Assembly: GCF_022829585.1 (NCBI RefSeq) | Contig: NZ_JAKSYC010000270.1 | Coordinates: 1-64,000 of the forward strand | Direction: 5' to 3' | Length of the DNA: 64,000 nt | From: Methylobacterium sp. J-026 | GTDB lineage: Bacteria > Pseudomonadota > Alphaproteobacteria > Rhizobiales > Beijerinckiaceae | Translations under genes and position numbers: made by a program | Shown here: piece after piece, positions 8,766-16,881 of the stretch | Numbering within the stretch: the first letter of the stretch is position 1 | Layout of the letters: each line of letters opens with the position of its first letter | Notes under the pieces: generated by a model | Databases searched by the model: none | Seen by the model: the letters and a program-made list of their open reading frames with translations, nothing else | Told to the model about the DNA's origin: nothing

Positions 8766-9529
8766 AGATCACTTTTTACGGAAAATCGAGGTAGCTGAAA
8801 ACCAGCTGCGTCCCATTTTCTCTATTAAACCGGAATACTTGCACTGATTCGATTGAACAATCTGGCAATTATTGTCTCTGTTAGGGAGTTGTAAGTGATC
8901 AGTGTGGCTGATTTTCTGCCGTGCCATTACATCAATTATGCCTTATTAAGACTCAACTTCAGGTAGCTCGGCCTAATGGGTCGGAAAAATGATCGTTTAA
9001 CCGACGATCGCTGGCCACGCGTGTTGGGCCGCCGAAATGGCTTTGAGCCTGTCGGAAAATCGTGTCGGCTATTCTCAGGTCGGGAAAACGTATCTTTCTC
9101 ATGCAGGGGCGAGAATGCTCCGGTGTCCGGTTTAGCGCATCGTGCAACCGAAAGCAGACCAGCCGCTTGCGGCCAAGATCTGCCGCTCCAAGCCGCCGCT
9201 TCGCGCCATGAACGGACATCAGCTCGACGCCCGGTAGCGGACGTTAAGCTGCACGAAGCCACCTGTCCGGCATCGACGATAGCCGTCCCCGCCGGCACCG
9301 TGCAGGCAGCCAGCTGTGCCGTGCAGGTATGGACCACCTACCAGGATCTCCGCACCGCCGGTCTGCAGCCCGAGCTGCAGTTCTGCCGCGTCGCCAGTGG
9401 AGAGCAGCACGTCATCGCCGTGGCGGACGGCTTGGCGCTCGATCAGCGGTTCCGAACGCCGATCAGGGTAGCGGACATGGAATTCAATAAGTAGAAGAAA
9501 TTCTTGGCCGGAATTAATCCGCAGCGCGC
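8766..9529. other. AT-richer intergenic stretch with a possible decayed coding segment
   Basis: The first 170 bp are clearly AT-richer than the chromosome around it and contain only a small AGCTG/CAGCT hairpin. From about 9228 to 9494 a plus-strand frame shows strong G/C third-position bias (ending ...TPIRVADMEFNK, stop at 9492-9494). It lacks a convincing start or ribosome site and matches no known family. It may be the tail of a decayed gene. The drop in GC marks the left side of the defence island. Confidence 0.35.
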
Positions 9530-10096
9530 CTATTTTAGTAAATATATGCCGCCAGCTATGAGCGCAACGACTGCGACGCCACAAAACATCCTGAACGATA
9601 GTGGCCACATATCCTTCCAAGTAAAATTTTTCTGCTCATTGATCCAGTCGATCTGCTGCTGAGCGAAAAACTTATAATGGGTATACCAATCGCTGAATAG
9701 TATTTGCCTGCTTATCGCAATGGAATAGTATTTGGACTCGATCTCCTTCAGGATCGTGGCCGATTCGATCAAATTGGCGCCGCCTTCTACCGAGCGGTAT
9801 AGGTCGCGGAGTTGATTGAAGAGCTGTGTAAGCTGCCGGCCAACCTCGTCATACTTTTTGCTGCGATAGAAGCTGATGTATAGCGCCGATACACCAAGAA
9901 AAGTCAGCGTCGCCGAGGGCAGCTTTGCCGAAAGGGATTCGTAGACCAAACCGAATATGCCAAACCCGGTGGATATGAAGCCGATCCAGCCTGGCGCCTT
10001 TTCAACGATATCGAACGTCGCGTAGTGTTTCTTCGCGCCGAAGCCGACGTTGTAGCCGGTTTCGGCGATGGACTTAAGCAAGCCGGCCTTATCCAC
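9530..10096 (-). CDS. SLATT-domain membrane effector of CD-NTase defence module
   Basis: A 188-residue protein. After a short amphipathic start (ETGYNVGFGAKKHYATFDIV) come two close membrane helices (PGWIGFISTGFGIFGLVYES and TLTFLGVSALYISFY), a long helical region with YRSVEGGANLIESATILKEI, and a last membrane helix (MFCGVAVVALIAGGIYLL). This layout matches SLATT proteins, which are predicted pore-forming effectors associated with SMODS nucleotidyltransferases. The GTG at 10096 lies 1 bp after the stop of the upstream nucleotidyltransferase gene and follows AAGG; a longer reading from 10168 would overlap that gene. In the family model, a nucleotide second messenger made by the partner triggers membrane permeabilisation during infection. 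That is inferred, not shown here. Confidence 0.8.
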   Translation of the reverse strand: MDKAGLLKSIAETGYNVGFGAKKHYATFDIVEKAPGWIGFISTGFGIFGLVYESLSAKLPSATLTFLGVSALYISFYRSKKYDEVGRQLTQLFNQLRDLYRSVEGGANLIESATILKEIESKYYSIAISRQILFSDWYTHYKFFAQQQIDWINEQKNFTWKDMWPLSFRMFCGVAVVALIAGGIYLLK

Positions 10097-10097
10097 C

Positions 10098-11405
10098 TTA
10101 ATCCCTCGTCGTGCTGATGGGTACGTGGGTGCGGTCGGTGGCGACGACCACGCCGTCCTTGACGGCATAGCATTCCACGATGTGATCGCCCATGAAGTCC
10201 GAACTCTCCTTCCGTTCGTGGTAGCCCCCGTCGCGGGTTATCTGCCCGCGAATGCACTTGCGCTTGACGGCTTGCTTGCCCCGATTCAACACTTTCCAAT
10301 AAAGGTCGTAAGGCTTCGGAACCTCGCTACTCTTGACGAAGAAACGCAGGCTCTTGTTCGCCAATAAGGGCATGCGAGAGGAGATCATCGACCTCAGGAA
10401 AGTCGGGCGGAAGCCTCTCTGTGTGACTTCGCAGTCCAGCTCAATGTCGTAGCGAACATCGACGGGAAAACGATCCTCGATAAATTCCTCTGTGTTTGGT
10501 GCTGCATAGGCATCCATAGCCACCACGGCCTCGGCGACCCTCGAATCAGGCCGCGGAGGAAAGCCCCGGCCGTAGACTCTACGCCAGCGCTCGTTGCGAT
10601 AGGTCTCGCCTTCCGCCTCGATGGCTGAAAGGCACAGCTCGTAGGCTTTCTTGGCCTTGCTTCTGAAGTCTTTTTTGACGCGCACGCGCTGACCGCTTCC
10701 GAGGGCGGCGTAATAATCCTGCTTAGGCTGCTCTGAAAGATACTTGAAAAAATCCCGACTCATCCAGTCATAGTAGAGGTAGCTTTTACAGTCATATTCA
10801 ATCATCTGTTTTAGGAAGTTATATGATAAAGTGTCAATCAAAAGGCCGCCCATCGCCACGCCGTGCTTGTTCTTCCAGGCGCGGGCCATCCGGCAGAGAC
10901 GCCGCAGGTTCTTGTTCTTCTGCAGCTCGAACTCCGCCATCGCCGCGATCTCGTCGCGCGGCTTCGTGATCTTCCAGGCTCCGTCACCGTAGGTATCCGG
11001 GTATTTAAACGAGCCGTCAGCCTGCTCGAACACTGGCTGCACCTCGACGTGGAAGTCCCCGTAGCGCACCTGCACAACGAGGCGATCGACCTTCACCGGC
11101 GTGCGGGGATAACGCGCTCTGATTGCATCTGCGGACTTCTTCAGCAGCGCATATTGGCCGCCGTCCTCATAATCCGCCCAGCGCCAAGCCGGCATGATGT
11201 AGAGCATATCAAGGTCAGAGACGCCTTTAATCGCGGTCCATCTGCCATAGGACCCGATCCGAAGCCGGTTCGCAACCTTCGAGTCCGTACTCCTGAATTC
11301 TTGATTCAGCGCTCCAGTTATCTCTTCGTAGCGAAGCCCAATCGTGTCTGAGTTATCAACCTTGATGTTGCCGATAAAAGTTCGGAACGCATCAGAAATA
11401 CTCAT
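10098..11405 (-). CDS. CD-NTase (SMODS) nucleotidyltransferase with C-terminal AGS-C-like sensor domain
   Basis: A 435-residue protein. The pol-beta-type active site is GSYGRWTAIKGVSDLDMLY (GS at 51-52, Asp64 and Asp66). The third acidic position is probably Glu121 in FHVEVQPVF, where CD-NTases usually have Asp. A helical middle follows, then a beta-rich C-terminal part (about 345-435; LYWKVLNRGKQAVKRK, IRGQI, HIVECYAV) like the AGS-C sensor domain that Burroughs and colleagues described fused to SMODS. It would make a cyclic or linear oligonucleotide signal for the SLATT partner directly downstream. The start at 11405 fits the family better than upstream ATGs. The pair is AT-richer than the chromosome, consistent with transfer. 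There are no Cap2/Cap3 or HORMA/TRIP13 genes beside it. Confidence 0.85.
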   Translation of the reverse strand: MSISDAFRTFIGNIKVDNSDTIGLRYEEITGALNQEFRSTDSKVANRLRIGSYGRWTAIKGVSDLDMLYIMPAWRWADYEDGGQYALLKKSADAIRARYPRTPVKVDRLVVQVRYGDFHVEVQPVFEQADGSFKYPDTYGDGAWKITKPRDEIAAMAEFELQKNKNLRRLCRMARAWKNKHGVAMGGLLIDTLSYNFLKQMIEYDCKSYLYYDWMSRDFFKYLSEQPKQDYYAALGSGQRVRVKKDFRSKAKKAYELCLSAIEAEGETYRNERWRRVYGRGFPPRPDSRVAEAVVAMDAYAAPNTEEFIEDRFPVDVRYDIELDCEVTQRGFRPTFLRSMISSRMPLLANKSLRFFVKSSEVPKPYDLYWKVLNRGKQAVKRKCIRGQITRDGGYHERKESSDFMGDHIVECYAVKDGVVVATDRTHVPISTTRD

Positions 11406-11764
11406 CTTCAGCCTTCGCTGAAATCCGTGCGCATAATAAGCGCATCCTATTCTCGGAGATGGTAGCTGAGCTGTCTGATTTCCAGCCTTCCGACGCTGAG
11501 CGGCAGTTTTATTCAGGTGCACAAATATGTTTCAATAATGTGTGTGACCGCATAGACGGCGGTTCGTAGCGTCATCAGGGCGCTGCGCGATGAACGGCTT
11601 AGGGTCGCGACTCGATCAGCACCAGAGGGCGATGACGGGGGCCAGGGCTGATGACAAGCACCCGGCGGAGGGCACCATGATATCCGAATTTTTGGTATCG
11701 TTTCGCTCTGAGGGTCAGCCGTTTACGCCGAAAAGCGGACATCCTGAAGTTCGGCTTAGGGTCC
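11406..11764. other. Gap between CD-NTase gene and IS1182-like element
   Basis: This stretch should contain the promoter of the CD-NTase-SLATT pair (minus strand). An 11-bp direct repeat, GGCTTAGGGTC, occurs at 11596-11606 and again at 11753-11763, the second copy directly abutting the left end of the insertion element. It may be scar sequence of an earlier insertion. No gene is supported here. Confidence 0.35.
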
Positions 11765-13343
11765 AGGCTGTGTGAAAACGTGCTGATCTGATAGGGTAAA
11801 TTCCGATCTTGGAGGTCGGGATGAAGCGCTTCATCGCAGGCGAGGACCGTCAGCAGATCACGCTGCTTCCCGATTGCCTGGACGACTATATCACCGCCGA
11901 CAATCCGGTTCGCCTCGTCGAAGTGTTTGTCGATGAGCTCGATCTGACAACGCTCGGCTTCGCGGGCGCCGTGCCGGAGGCAACGGGCCGTCCCGCCTAC
12001 CATCCGGCGATCCTGCTCAAGATCTATCTCTACGGCTACCTCAACCGCGTCCCGTCGAGCCGGCGCCTCGAACGCGAGAGCCAGCGCAACATCGAGCTGA
12101 TCTGGCTGACCGGTCGGCTGATGCCCGACTTCAAAACTCTGGCCGACTTCCGCAAAGACAACGGTTCGGCCATCCAGGCCGCCTGCGCGCAGTTCGTGGT
12201 GCTGTGCCGCAGGCTGAACCTGTTCAGCAAGGCGGTCGTCGCGGTCGACGGCAGCAAGTTTAAGGCGGTCAACAACCGCGACAGAAACTTCACCGCCGCC
12301 AAAGTCGAAGCTCGACTTGCCCAGGTCGAGGTGAGCATCGGCCGTTACCTCGCAGCGCTGGACCGGGCCGACCGCGAGCCGAGCGACATCGCCGAGGCGC
12401 GCACGACGCGGCTCAAGCAAAAGATCGCTGGCTTGCGCGAGCAGATGCAGGTTCTCCAGGCGAGAGGCCGGCAGGTCGAGGCCGCACTTGACGGCCAGGT
12501 CTCGCTGACCGGTCCCGATGCGCGCTCCATGGCGACCAGCGGCAAGGGCACCGGCATGGTCGGCTACAACTCCAGGCGGCCGTGGATGCCGAGCATCACC
12601 TGATCGTGGCGCACGACGTGACCAACATCGGGAACGACCGGGCGCAACTCGCGCCGATGGGGCTTCTGGCGCAGGCGGCGACGGGATGCGCCACGCTCAC
12701 GGTGCTGGCCGACCGGGGCTACCTCAACGGCGAGCAGGTCCTGGCCTGTGAAGGCACCGGCGTGCTGCCCTGCGTGCCAAAGACCCTGACCTCGGGCCAT
12801 GCCAAGCGTGGCCTCTTCACGGGACAGGACTTCGTCTACGACGCCGGACGTGACCATTACACCTGTCCCGCCGGCCAGCACCTGACCAAGGGGCCGGCCC
12901 GGTCCGACCGCCGAGCCGAGGGCGACGAGATGGACCACTACCGCAATCTGACGGCCTGTCTCGATTGCGCGCTGAAGCCCCGCTGCACGCCGGCTGAGAC
13001 GCGGCGTGTCAAACGCTGGGTGCACGAGGGCGTCCTCGACACGATGCAGGCGCGGCTCGACCGGATGCCGGACGCGATGAAGATCCGTCGCCAAACGGTT
13101 GAGCACCCATTCGGCACACTGAAGGCCTGGATGGGAGCGACCCACTTCCTGACCCGGACCTTGGCCAAGGTCAGAACAGAGATGAGCCTGCAGGTTCTAG
13201 CCTACAACATGAAGCGGATGATCCAGATCCTCGTGGTCGGTCCGCTGATGGCGGCGATCCGAGCCTGAGGGCCACCACTTCGCTTTGCGACACTCTCAGG
13301 ACATTCGCCTTGAACCTGAGGGATCTGCGTTCTCACACGGCCT
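11765..13343 (+). mobile_element. IS1182-like insertion sequence
   Basis: The element is bounded by imperfect inverted repeats: AGGCTGTGTGAAAACG at 11765-11780 on the left, and the reverse complement of 13328-13343 on the right (AGGCCGTGTGAGAACG), 14 of 16 matching. It holds one transposase gene of IS1182 type, now frameshifted. The length of about 1.58 kb is normal for the group. No obvious target duplication is seen outside the repeats. It lies directly upstream of the CD-NTase module. Confidence 0.8.
11821..13268 (+). pseudogene. IS1182-family transposase, one-base frameshift
   Basis: The amino part (MKRFIAGEDRQQITLLPDCL, DUF772-type N-terminal domain) and the first catalytic region (VVAVDGSKFKAVNNRDRNFT) read in one frame to about 12570. 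The sequence should then continue GYN-VQAAVDAEHHLIVAHDVTN, which is found in the next frame from 12573 on and runs to 13268 with DRGYLNGEQV and the VEHPFGTLKAWMGATHFL motif carrying the last acidic residue. Loss of one G after the AAC codon near 12572 explains the shift. The start at 11821 has GGAGG at 11811-11815. It is probably inactive unless the shift is a sequencing error or is bypassed by ribosomal slippage. Confidence 0.85.
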
Positions 13344-13567
13344 CGGTCAACAGCTTCCGTCAGCATGTGAGCAGTGGATTGCTGCGAGCAGGGCCAAGCT
13401 CAATCGGCAACGTGCGGGACCTGCCCTGGACTGTGCCGGCGAAGCACGCATTGCTGTGGGGGTGACAGGCTGATGATCCGCAGCCCGGTCCGACCCCGCT
13501 GGCCCACAGCCACTCGCGGGGTCCGCTCAGTGACAGCGCTACGCTGCCGCCAAAAACGGATCATGCC

Positions 13568-14140
13568 ATGTCCCGCAAGCCCAAGTCCGACACGCTCAGC
13601 CCGATCCAGCACCGCATCCTCACCGCCGCCATCAGCCATCCCGGACACCAGCTCGCCCGGCCCGGAGACATCAAGCCGCCGACCTACCGCTCTGCCCTTC
13701 AGGCCCTGCGCCGCCGCGGCCTGGTCACCGACAGTGTTTCAGAGGATGGTTCGGGACGCCGGTCCGCCGCTCCCGTTTTGTCGGAAGCCGGCTTCGCCCA
13801 CGTGGCTCCCGCAACTCTGGAGGTCGAGACGGTCGCGAAGCCCGAGCTGTCCTCGGTCCGCGCCCCACGGGCCGGCTCGAAGCTCGATCGTCTCGTCGCC
13901 ATGCTCGCCCGCCCGGACAGCGCGGGCATCGACGAGCTCGTCGGTGCCCTGGGCTGGCTGCCACACACCACCCGCGCGGCGCTCACCGGCCTGCGCAAGC
14001 GCGGCTACGCTCTCAGTACGATACGCACCGCAGACGCCCCAACCCGCTACCGCATCGCTTCCAACGAGCCGCATGCCAGCGACACCGCGGCGCCGGCCGC
14101 CAGTGAGATCGCCACCGTCACCGAGGAGGCCACGCGATGA
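13568..14140 (+). CDS. DUF3489 domain-containing protein
   Basis: A 190-residue basic protein. The first 75 residues look like a small winged-helix (LSPIQHRILTAAISHPGHQL, then RSALQALRRRGLV). Residues about 100-155 are the DUF3489 domain (SKLDRLVAMLARPDSAGIDE, then LGWLPHTTRAALTGLRKRGY), also a predicted winged helix. The last 4 bp overlap the next gene. DUF3489-DUF2924-serine recombinase is a recurrent alphaproteobacterial trio; the two small proteins probably assist or control recombination, but their role is not established. Confidence 0.85.
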   Translation: MSRKPKSDTLSPIQHRILTAAISHPGHQLARPGDIKPPTYRSALQALRRRGLVTDSVSEDGSGRRSAAPVLSEAGFAHVAPATLEVETVAKPELSSVRAPRAGSKLDRLVAMLARPDSAGIDELVGALGWLPHTTRAALTGLRKRGYALSTIRTADAPTRYRIASNEPHASDTAAPAASEIATVTEEATR

Positions 14141-14604
14141 GCAGCGACCTCGTCGCAACCTTGGCTGCCCTGCCAGGCCTCAGCACCATCGAGCTGCGCG
14201 CTGAGTGGCGCCGCCTCTTCCGCGCTACGCCTCCGCTGCTCAGCCGCGACCTGCTCGTGCGCGCGCTCGCCCACCGCGCCCAGGAACTCGCCCACGGCGG
14301 CATGACCAAAGCTACCCAGCGCCGCCTGCGTGCCCTGGCGGAGATGGCGATGGTTGCAGATCCACCATGCTCCGAGACGGCTCATCCCGCCCCCCGGCCA
14401 GTCACGCTGTCACCGGGCGCGCGGCTCGTGCGCGAGTGGGGCGGCCGCACCCACGTGGTCACCGTCACTGCGGACGGCTTCGAACATGACGGCCAGCGCT
14501 ACCGCTCGCTCAGCCACGTCGCCAGCACAATCACCGGCGCGCACTGGTCCGGTCCGCGCTTCTTCGGTCTGACCGGGATCAGAGGAGCTACACGCCATGG
14601 TTAA
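14137..14604 (+). CDS. DUF2924 domain-containing protein
   Basis: A 155-residue protein matching DUF2924. It has an amino helical part (LSTIELRAEWRRLFRATPPL, LSRDLLVRALAHRAQELAHG) and a C-terminal beta hairpin region (LVREWGGRTHVVTVTADGFE, YRSLSHVASTITGAHWSGPR) that ends FFGL. The C-terminal part recalls the RAMA/DUF2924 fold often found beside phage-type recombinases. It overlaps the upstream gene by 4 bp (ATGA) and the recombinase gene by 8 bp, so the trio is one translationally coupled operon. Confidence 0.87.
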   Translation: MSSDLVATLAALPGLSTIELRAEWRRLFRATPPLLSRDLLVRALAHRAQELAHGGMTKATQRRLRALAEMAMVADPPCSETAHPAPRPVTLSPGARLVREWGGRTHVVTVTADGFEHDGQRYRSLSHVASTITGAHWSGPRFFGLTGIRGATRHG

Positions 14605-16393
14605 GCCGAAGCCAACAGTTCCCGCCCGCAGCGGCCAACCGCGACTGCGCTGCGCGGTCTACACCCGCAAATCCAGCGAGGAGGGCCTGGAGCAGAGCTT
14701 CAACTCGCTCGACGCCCAGCGCGAGGCTTGCGTGGCCTACGTTGCCAGCCAGCGGCATGAGGGCTGGCAGCTCCTGCCTGCCCTCTACGATGATGGCGGG
14801 TACTCCGGTGGCACCATGGAGCGGCCCGCCCTCAAACGCCTGCTCGCCGATGTCGAGGCGGGTAAGGTCGACGTGGTCGTGGTCTACAAGGTCGACCGCC
14901 TCACCCGCGCACTCTCGGACTTCGCCAAGATCGTCGAGGTGCTCGATCGCCGCGGCGCCTCGTTCGTCTCGGTGACGCAGGCGTTCAACACCACCAGCAG
15001 CATGGGCCGGCTGACGCTGAACGTGCTCTTGTCCTTCGCCCAGTTCGAGCGCGAGGTCACCGGTGAGCGCATCCGCGACAAGATCGCCGCGAGCAAGCGC
15101 AAGGGCATGTGGATGGGTGGCCTGCCGCCGCTCGGTTACGACGTCGCCGAGCGCAAGCTCGTCGTGAACGAGGCCGAGGCCGAGACGGTGCGGCTGATCT
15201 TCCGCCGGTACTGCTGCCTGCGCTCGGTGCGGCTGCTGGCGGCCGAGCTCGCGCAAACGGGCGTCCTCAGCAAGGCGCGGCGCGCAACCGATGGCGGCAC
15301 CTTCGGCGGCCAGCCACTCGGGCGGGGCGCGCTGTACGCGATGCTGGCCAACCGGCTCTACCGAGGTGAGGTAGTGCACAAGGGCGACGCCTATCCCGGT
15401 GAGCACGCGGCCATCGTGGATGCGGAGCTGTTTGCCGAGGCGCAGGCGATCCTGTCGCAGAACCGGGTCGAGCGCGACGAAGGTGTGCGGGCGGAGGCGC
15501 CGAGCCTGCTGGCCGGGCTGGTCTATGACGCCGCTGGCCAGCGGCTGACGCCGACGCACACCAACAAGCGCGGGGTGCGCTACCGCTACTACGTCTCGCG
15601 TCGCCTGATCACCGGCGCGGCTGGTGCCGACAAGGACAATCCACACGACGCGACAGGGGAGGATGCGAATCCCGGTGTGGTCGACACCCAGCCGAAGCTC
15701 GCTGGTCAACGCATCCCGGCGGCCAAGCTTGAGGCGGTGGTGACGGATCGCCTACGCGCGCTGCTCACGGACGCGAGCGCGCTGCAGGATCTCGCGCGCG
15801 AGCGGTCTGCCCCGGAGCAGCACGCGATGGTGGTGGCAGCCGCGCGGCTGGCGGCGGAGTGGCAGGCGCTGCCGGAGCTACAGCAGCGTCAGCTCCTGCA
15901 GGCAATCCTCACCCGCATCGACGTGCACGCCGGGCGGATCGAGATCGCGATCGACAGCGCTGCCCTGCTGCATCGGCTTGGCCTGCGTAAGCTGGAGGTG
16001 GCAGATGACTCGACCGCAGCTGAGTTGCCGCTGCAGCTGGCGGTGCCGGTGGGGCTGAAGCGTGTCGGTATGGAGATGCGGCTGATGCTGCCGGGCGAGG
16101 CGGCGGGTCCCGATCCTGATGCGAGTTTGGCACGGCTGCTAGGCCGAGCGCATCGCATCCGCGAGCGGCTGACAGGCGACACGCCGATGTTGATTGACGA
16201 GGTGGCGCGGGCCGAGGGTCTGACGCGCTCGTACACCACGCGACTGCTGCGGCTCAGCTACCTCGCGCCCGACATTACGGCCCGATTGATCGCGGGCGAT
16301 CACCCGCCCGAGCTGAACGCGGCTCAGCTGATGCGAGACACCCGCCTGCCACTGGACTGGGCTGCACAGCGAGCGAGCTTGGCTATGGCCTAG
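14597..16393 (+). CDS. Large serine recombinase
   Basis: A 598-residue site-specific recombinase. The resolvase catalytic domain spans residues about 15-160: the nucleophile is the Ser of VYTRKSSEEG (about 25-32), and it carries SLDAQREAC, YDDGGYSGGTMERPAL, KVDRLTR and LSFAQFEREVTGERIRDKI. A recombinase domain (about 175-290, GGLPPLGYD, GRGALYAMLANRLYRGEV) and a zinc-ribbon-like/coiled region follow. The C-terminal tail (about 500-598) includes DEVARAEGLTRSYTTRLLRL, a helix-turn-helix typical of this alphaproteobacterial subgroup. It presumably integrates or excises its own element. Its attachment sites are not identifiable from this sequence alone. Confidence 0.93.
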   Translation: MVKPKPTVPARSGQPRLRCAVYTRKSSEEGLEQSFNSLDAQREACVAYVASQRHEGWQLLPALYDDGGYSGGTMERPALKRLLADVEAGKVDVVVVYKVDRLTRALSDFAKIVEVLDRRGASFVSVTQAFNTTSSMGRLTLNVLLSFAQFEREVTGERIRDKIAASKRKGMWMGGLPPLGYDVAERKLVVNEAEAETVRLIFRRYCCLRSVRLLAAELAQTGVLSKARRATDGGTFGGQPLGRGALYAMLANRLYRGEVVHKGDAYPGEHAAIVDAELFAEAQAILSQNRVERDEGVRAEAPSLLAGLVYDAAGQRLTPTHTNKRGVRYRYYVSRRLITGAAGADKDNPHDATGEDANPGVVDTQPKLAGQRIPAAKLEAVVTDRLRALLTDASALQDLARERSAPEQHAMVVAAARLAAEWQALPELQQRQLLQAILTRIDVHAGRIEIAIDSAALLHRLGLRKLEVADDSTAAELPLQLAVPVGLKRVGMEMRLMLPGEAAGPDPDASLARLLGRAHRIRERLTGDTPMLIDEVARAEGLTRSYTTRLLRLSYLAPDITARLIAGDHPPELNAAQLMRDTRLPLDWAAQRASLAMA

Positions 16394-16881
16394 GCCGCCG
16401 GCTCGATCAAACACTCCGCTCCCTCATATCATCGTCTGATGCGATCGAGAAGAACGAGGCCCTCCGGGGCCTCGACGCGTTCGCGCAGTCATTAAGTACG
16501 AACATGACGAGGCTGTGCGCGGGCGCAGAGACTGCTGGCGGGCAGTCTGCCTAGGGCGCAGGCTGAGACGGCGGTACTGGCGACAAGCTAAAGCGAGACG
16601 GCAACGCGAGAACGGCCTACAAATCCGCTCGAGGTCGTCTCAGCCGCTCAGCTCGGATATCCGGCCGACGCAAAGTGCCGCCACGACCGGGGAAATTCGG
16701 CGTCTGGCGAAACGCCAGCTCAATGACTAGCTAGAAAAGAAAATCTGGCGGAGACGGAGGGATTAGACGCCAAGGTCCACTTAACCGATTCTGGCATAAG
16801 CAACCCACGGCGCTTGAAGGCTTTTGCGGTTCGCGGTAGCGGTACTTATGCGGTACGCGCCGCCCTCCAGGACCTCCGACA
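16394..16881. other. Intergenic stretch between two recombinase genes
   Basis: About 490 bp with no convincing gene. A plus-strand frame at 16515-16730 is Arg-rich with no ribosome site. The middle (16720-16800) is AT-richer and may hold the integrase promoter or an attachment core for the upstream serine recombinase, but no repeat pair supports this. Confidence 0.35.

Noticed and set aside
8976..9494. Plus-strand open frame of 172 codons
   Set aside because: Only its last 90 codons show coding-like third-position bias. There is no ribosome site at any start and no recognised family. It is described as a possible decayed segment, not a gene.
16394..16881. Attachment site of the serine recombinase
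   Set aside because: No repeat pair or conserved core could be found in the window, so the site cannot be placed.
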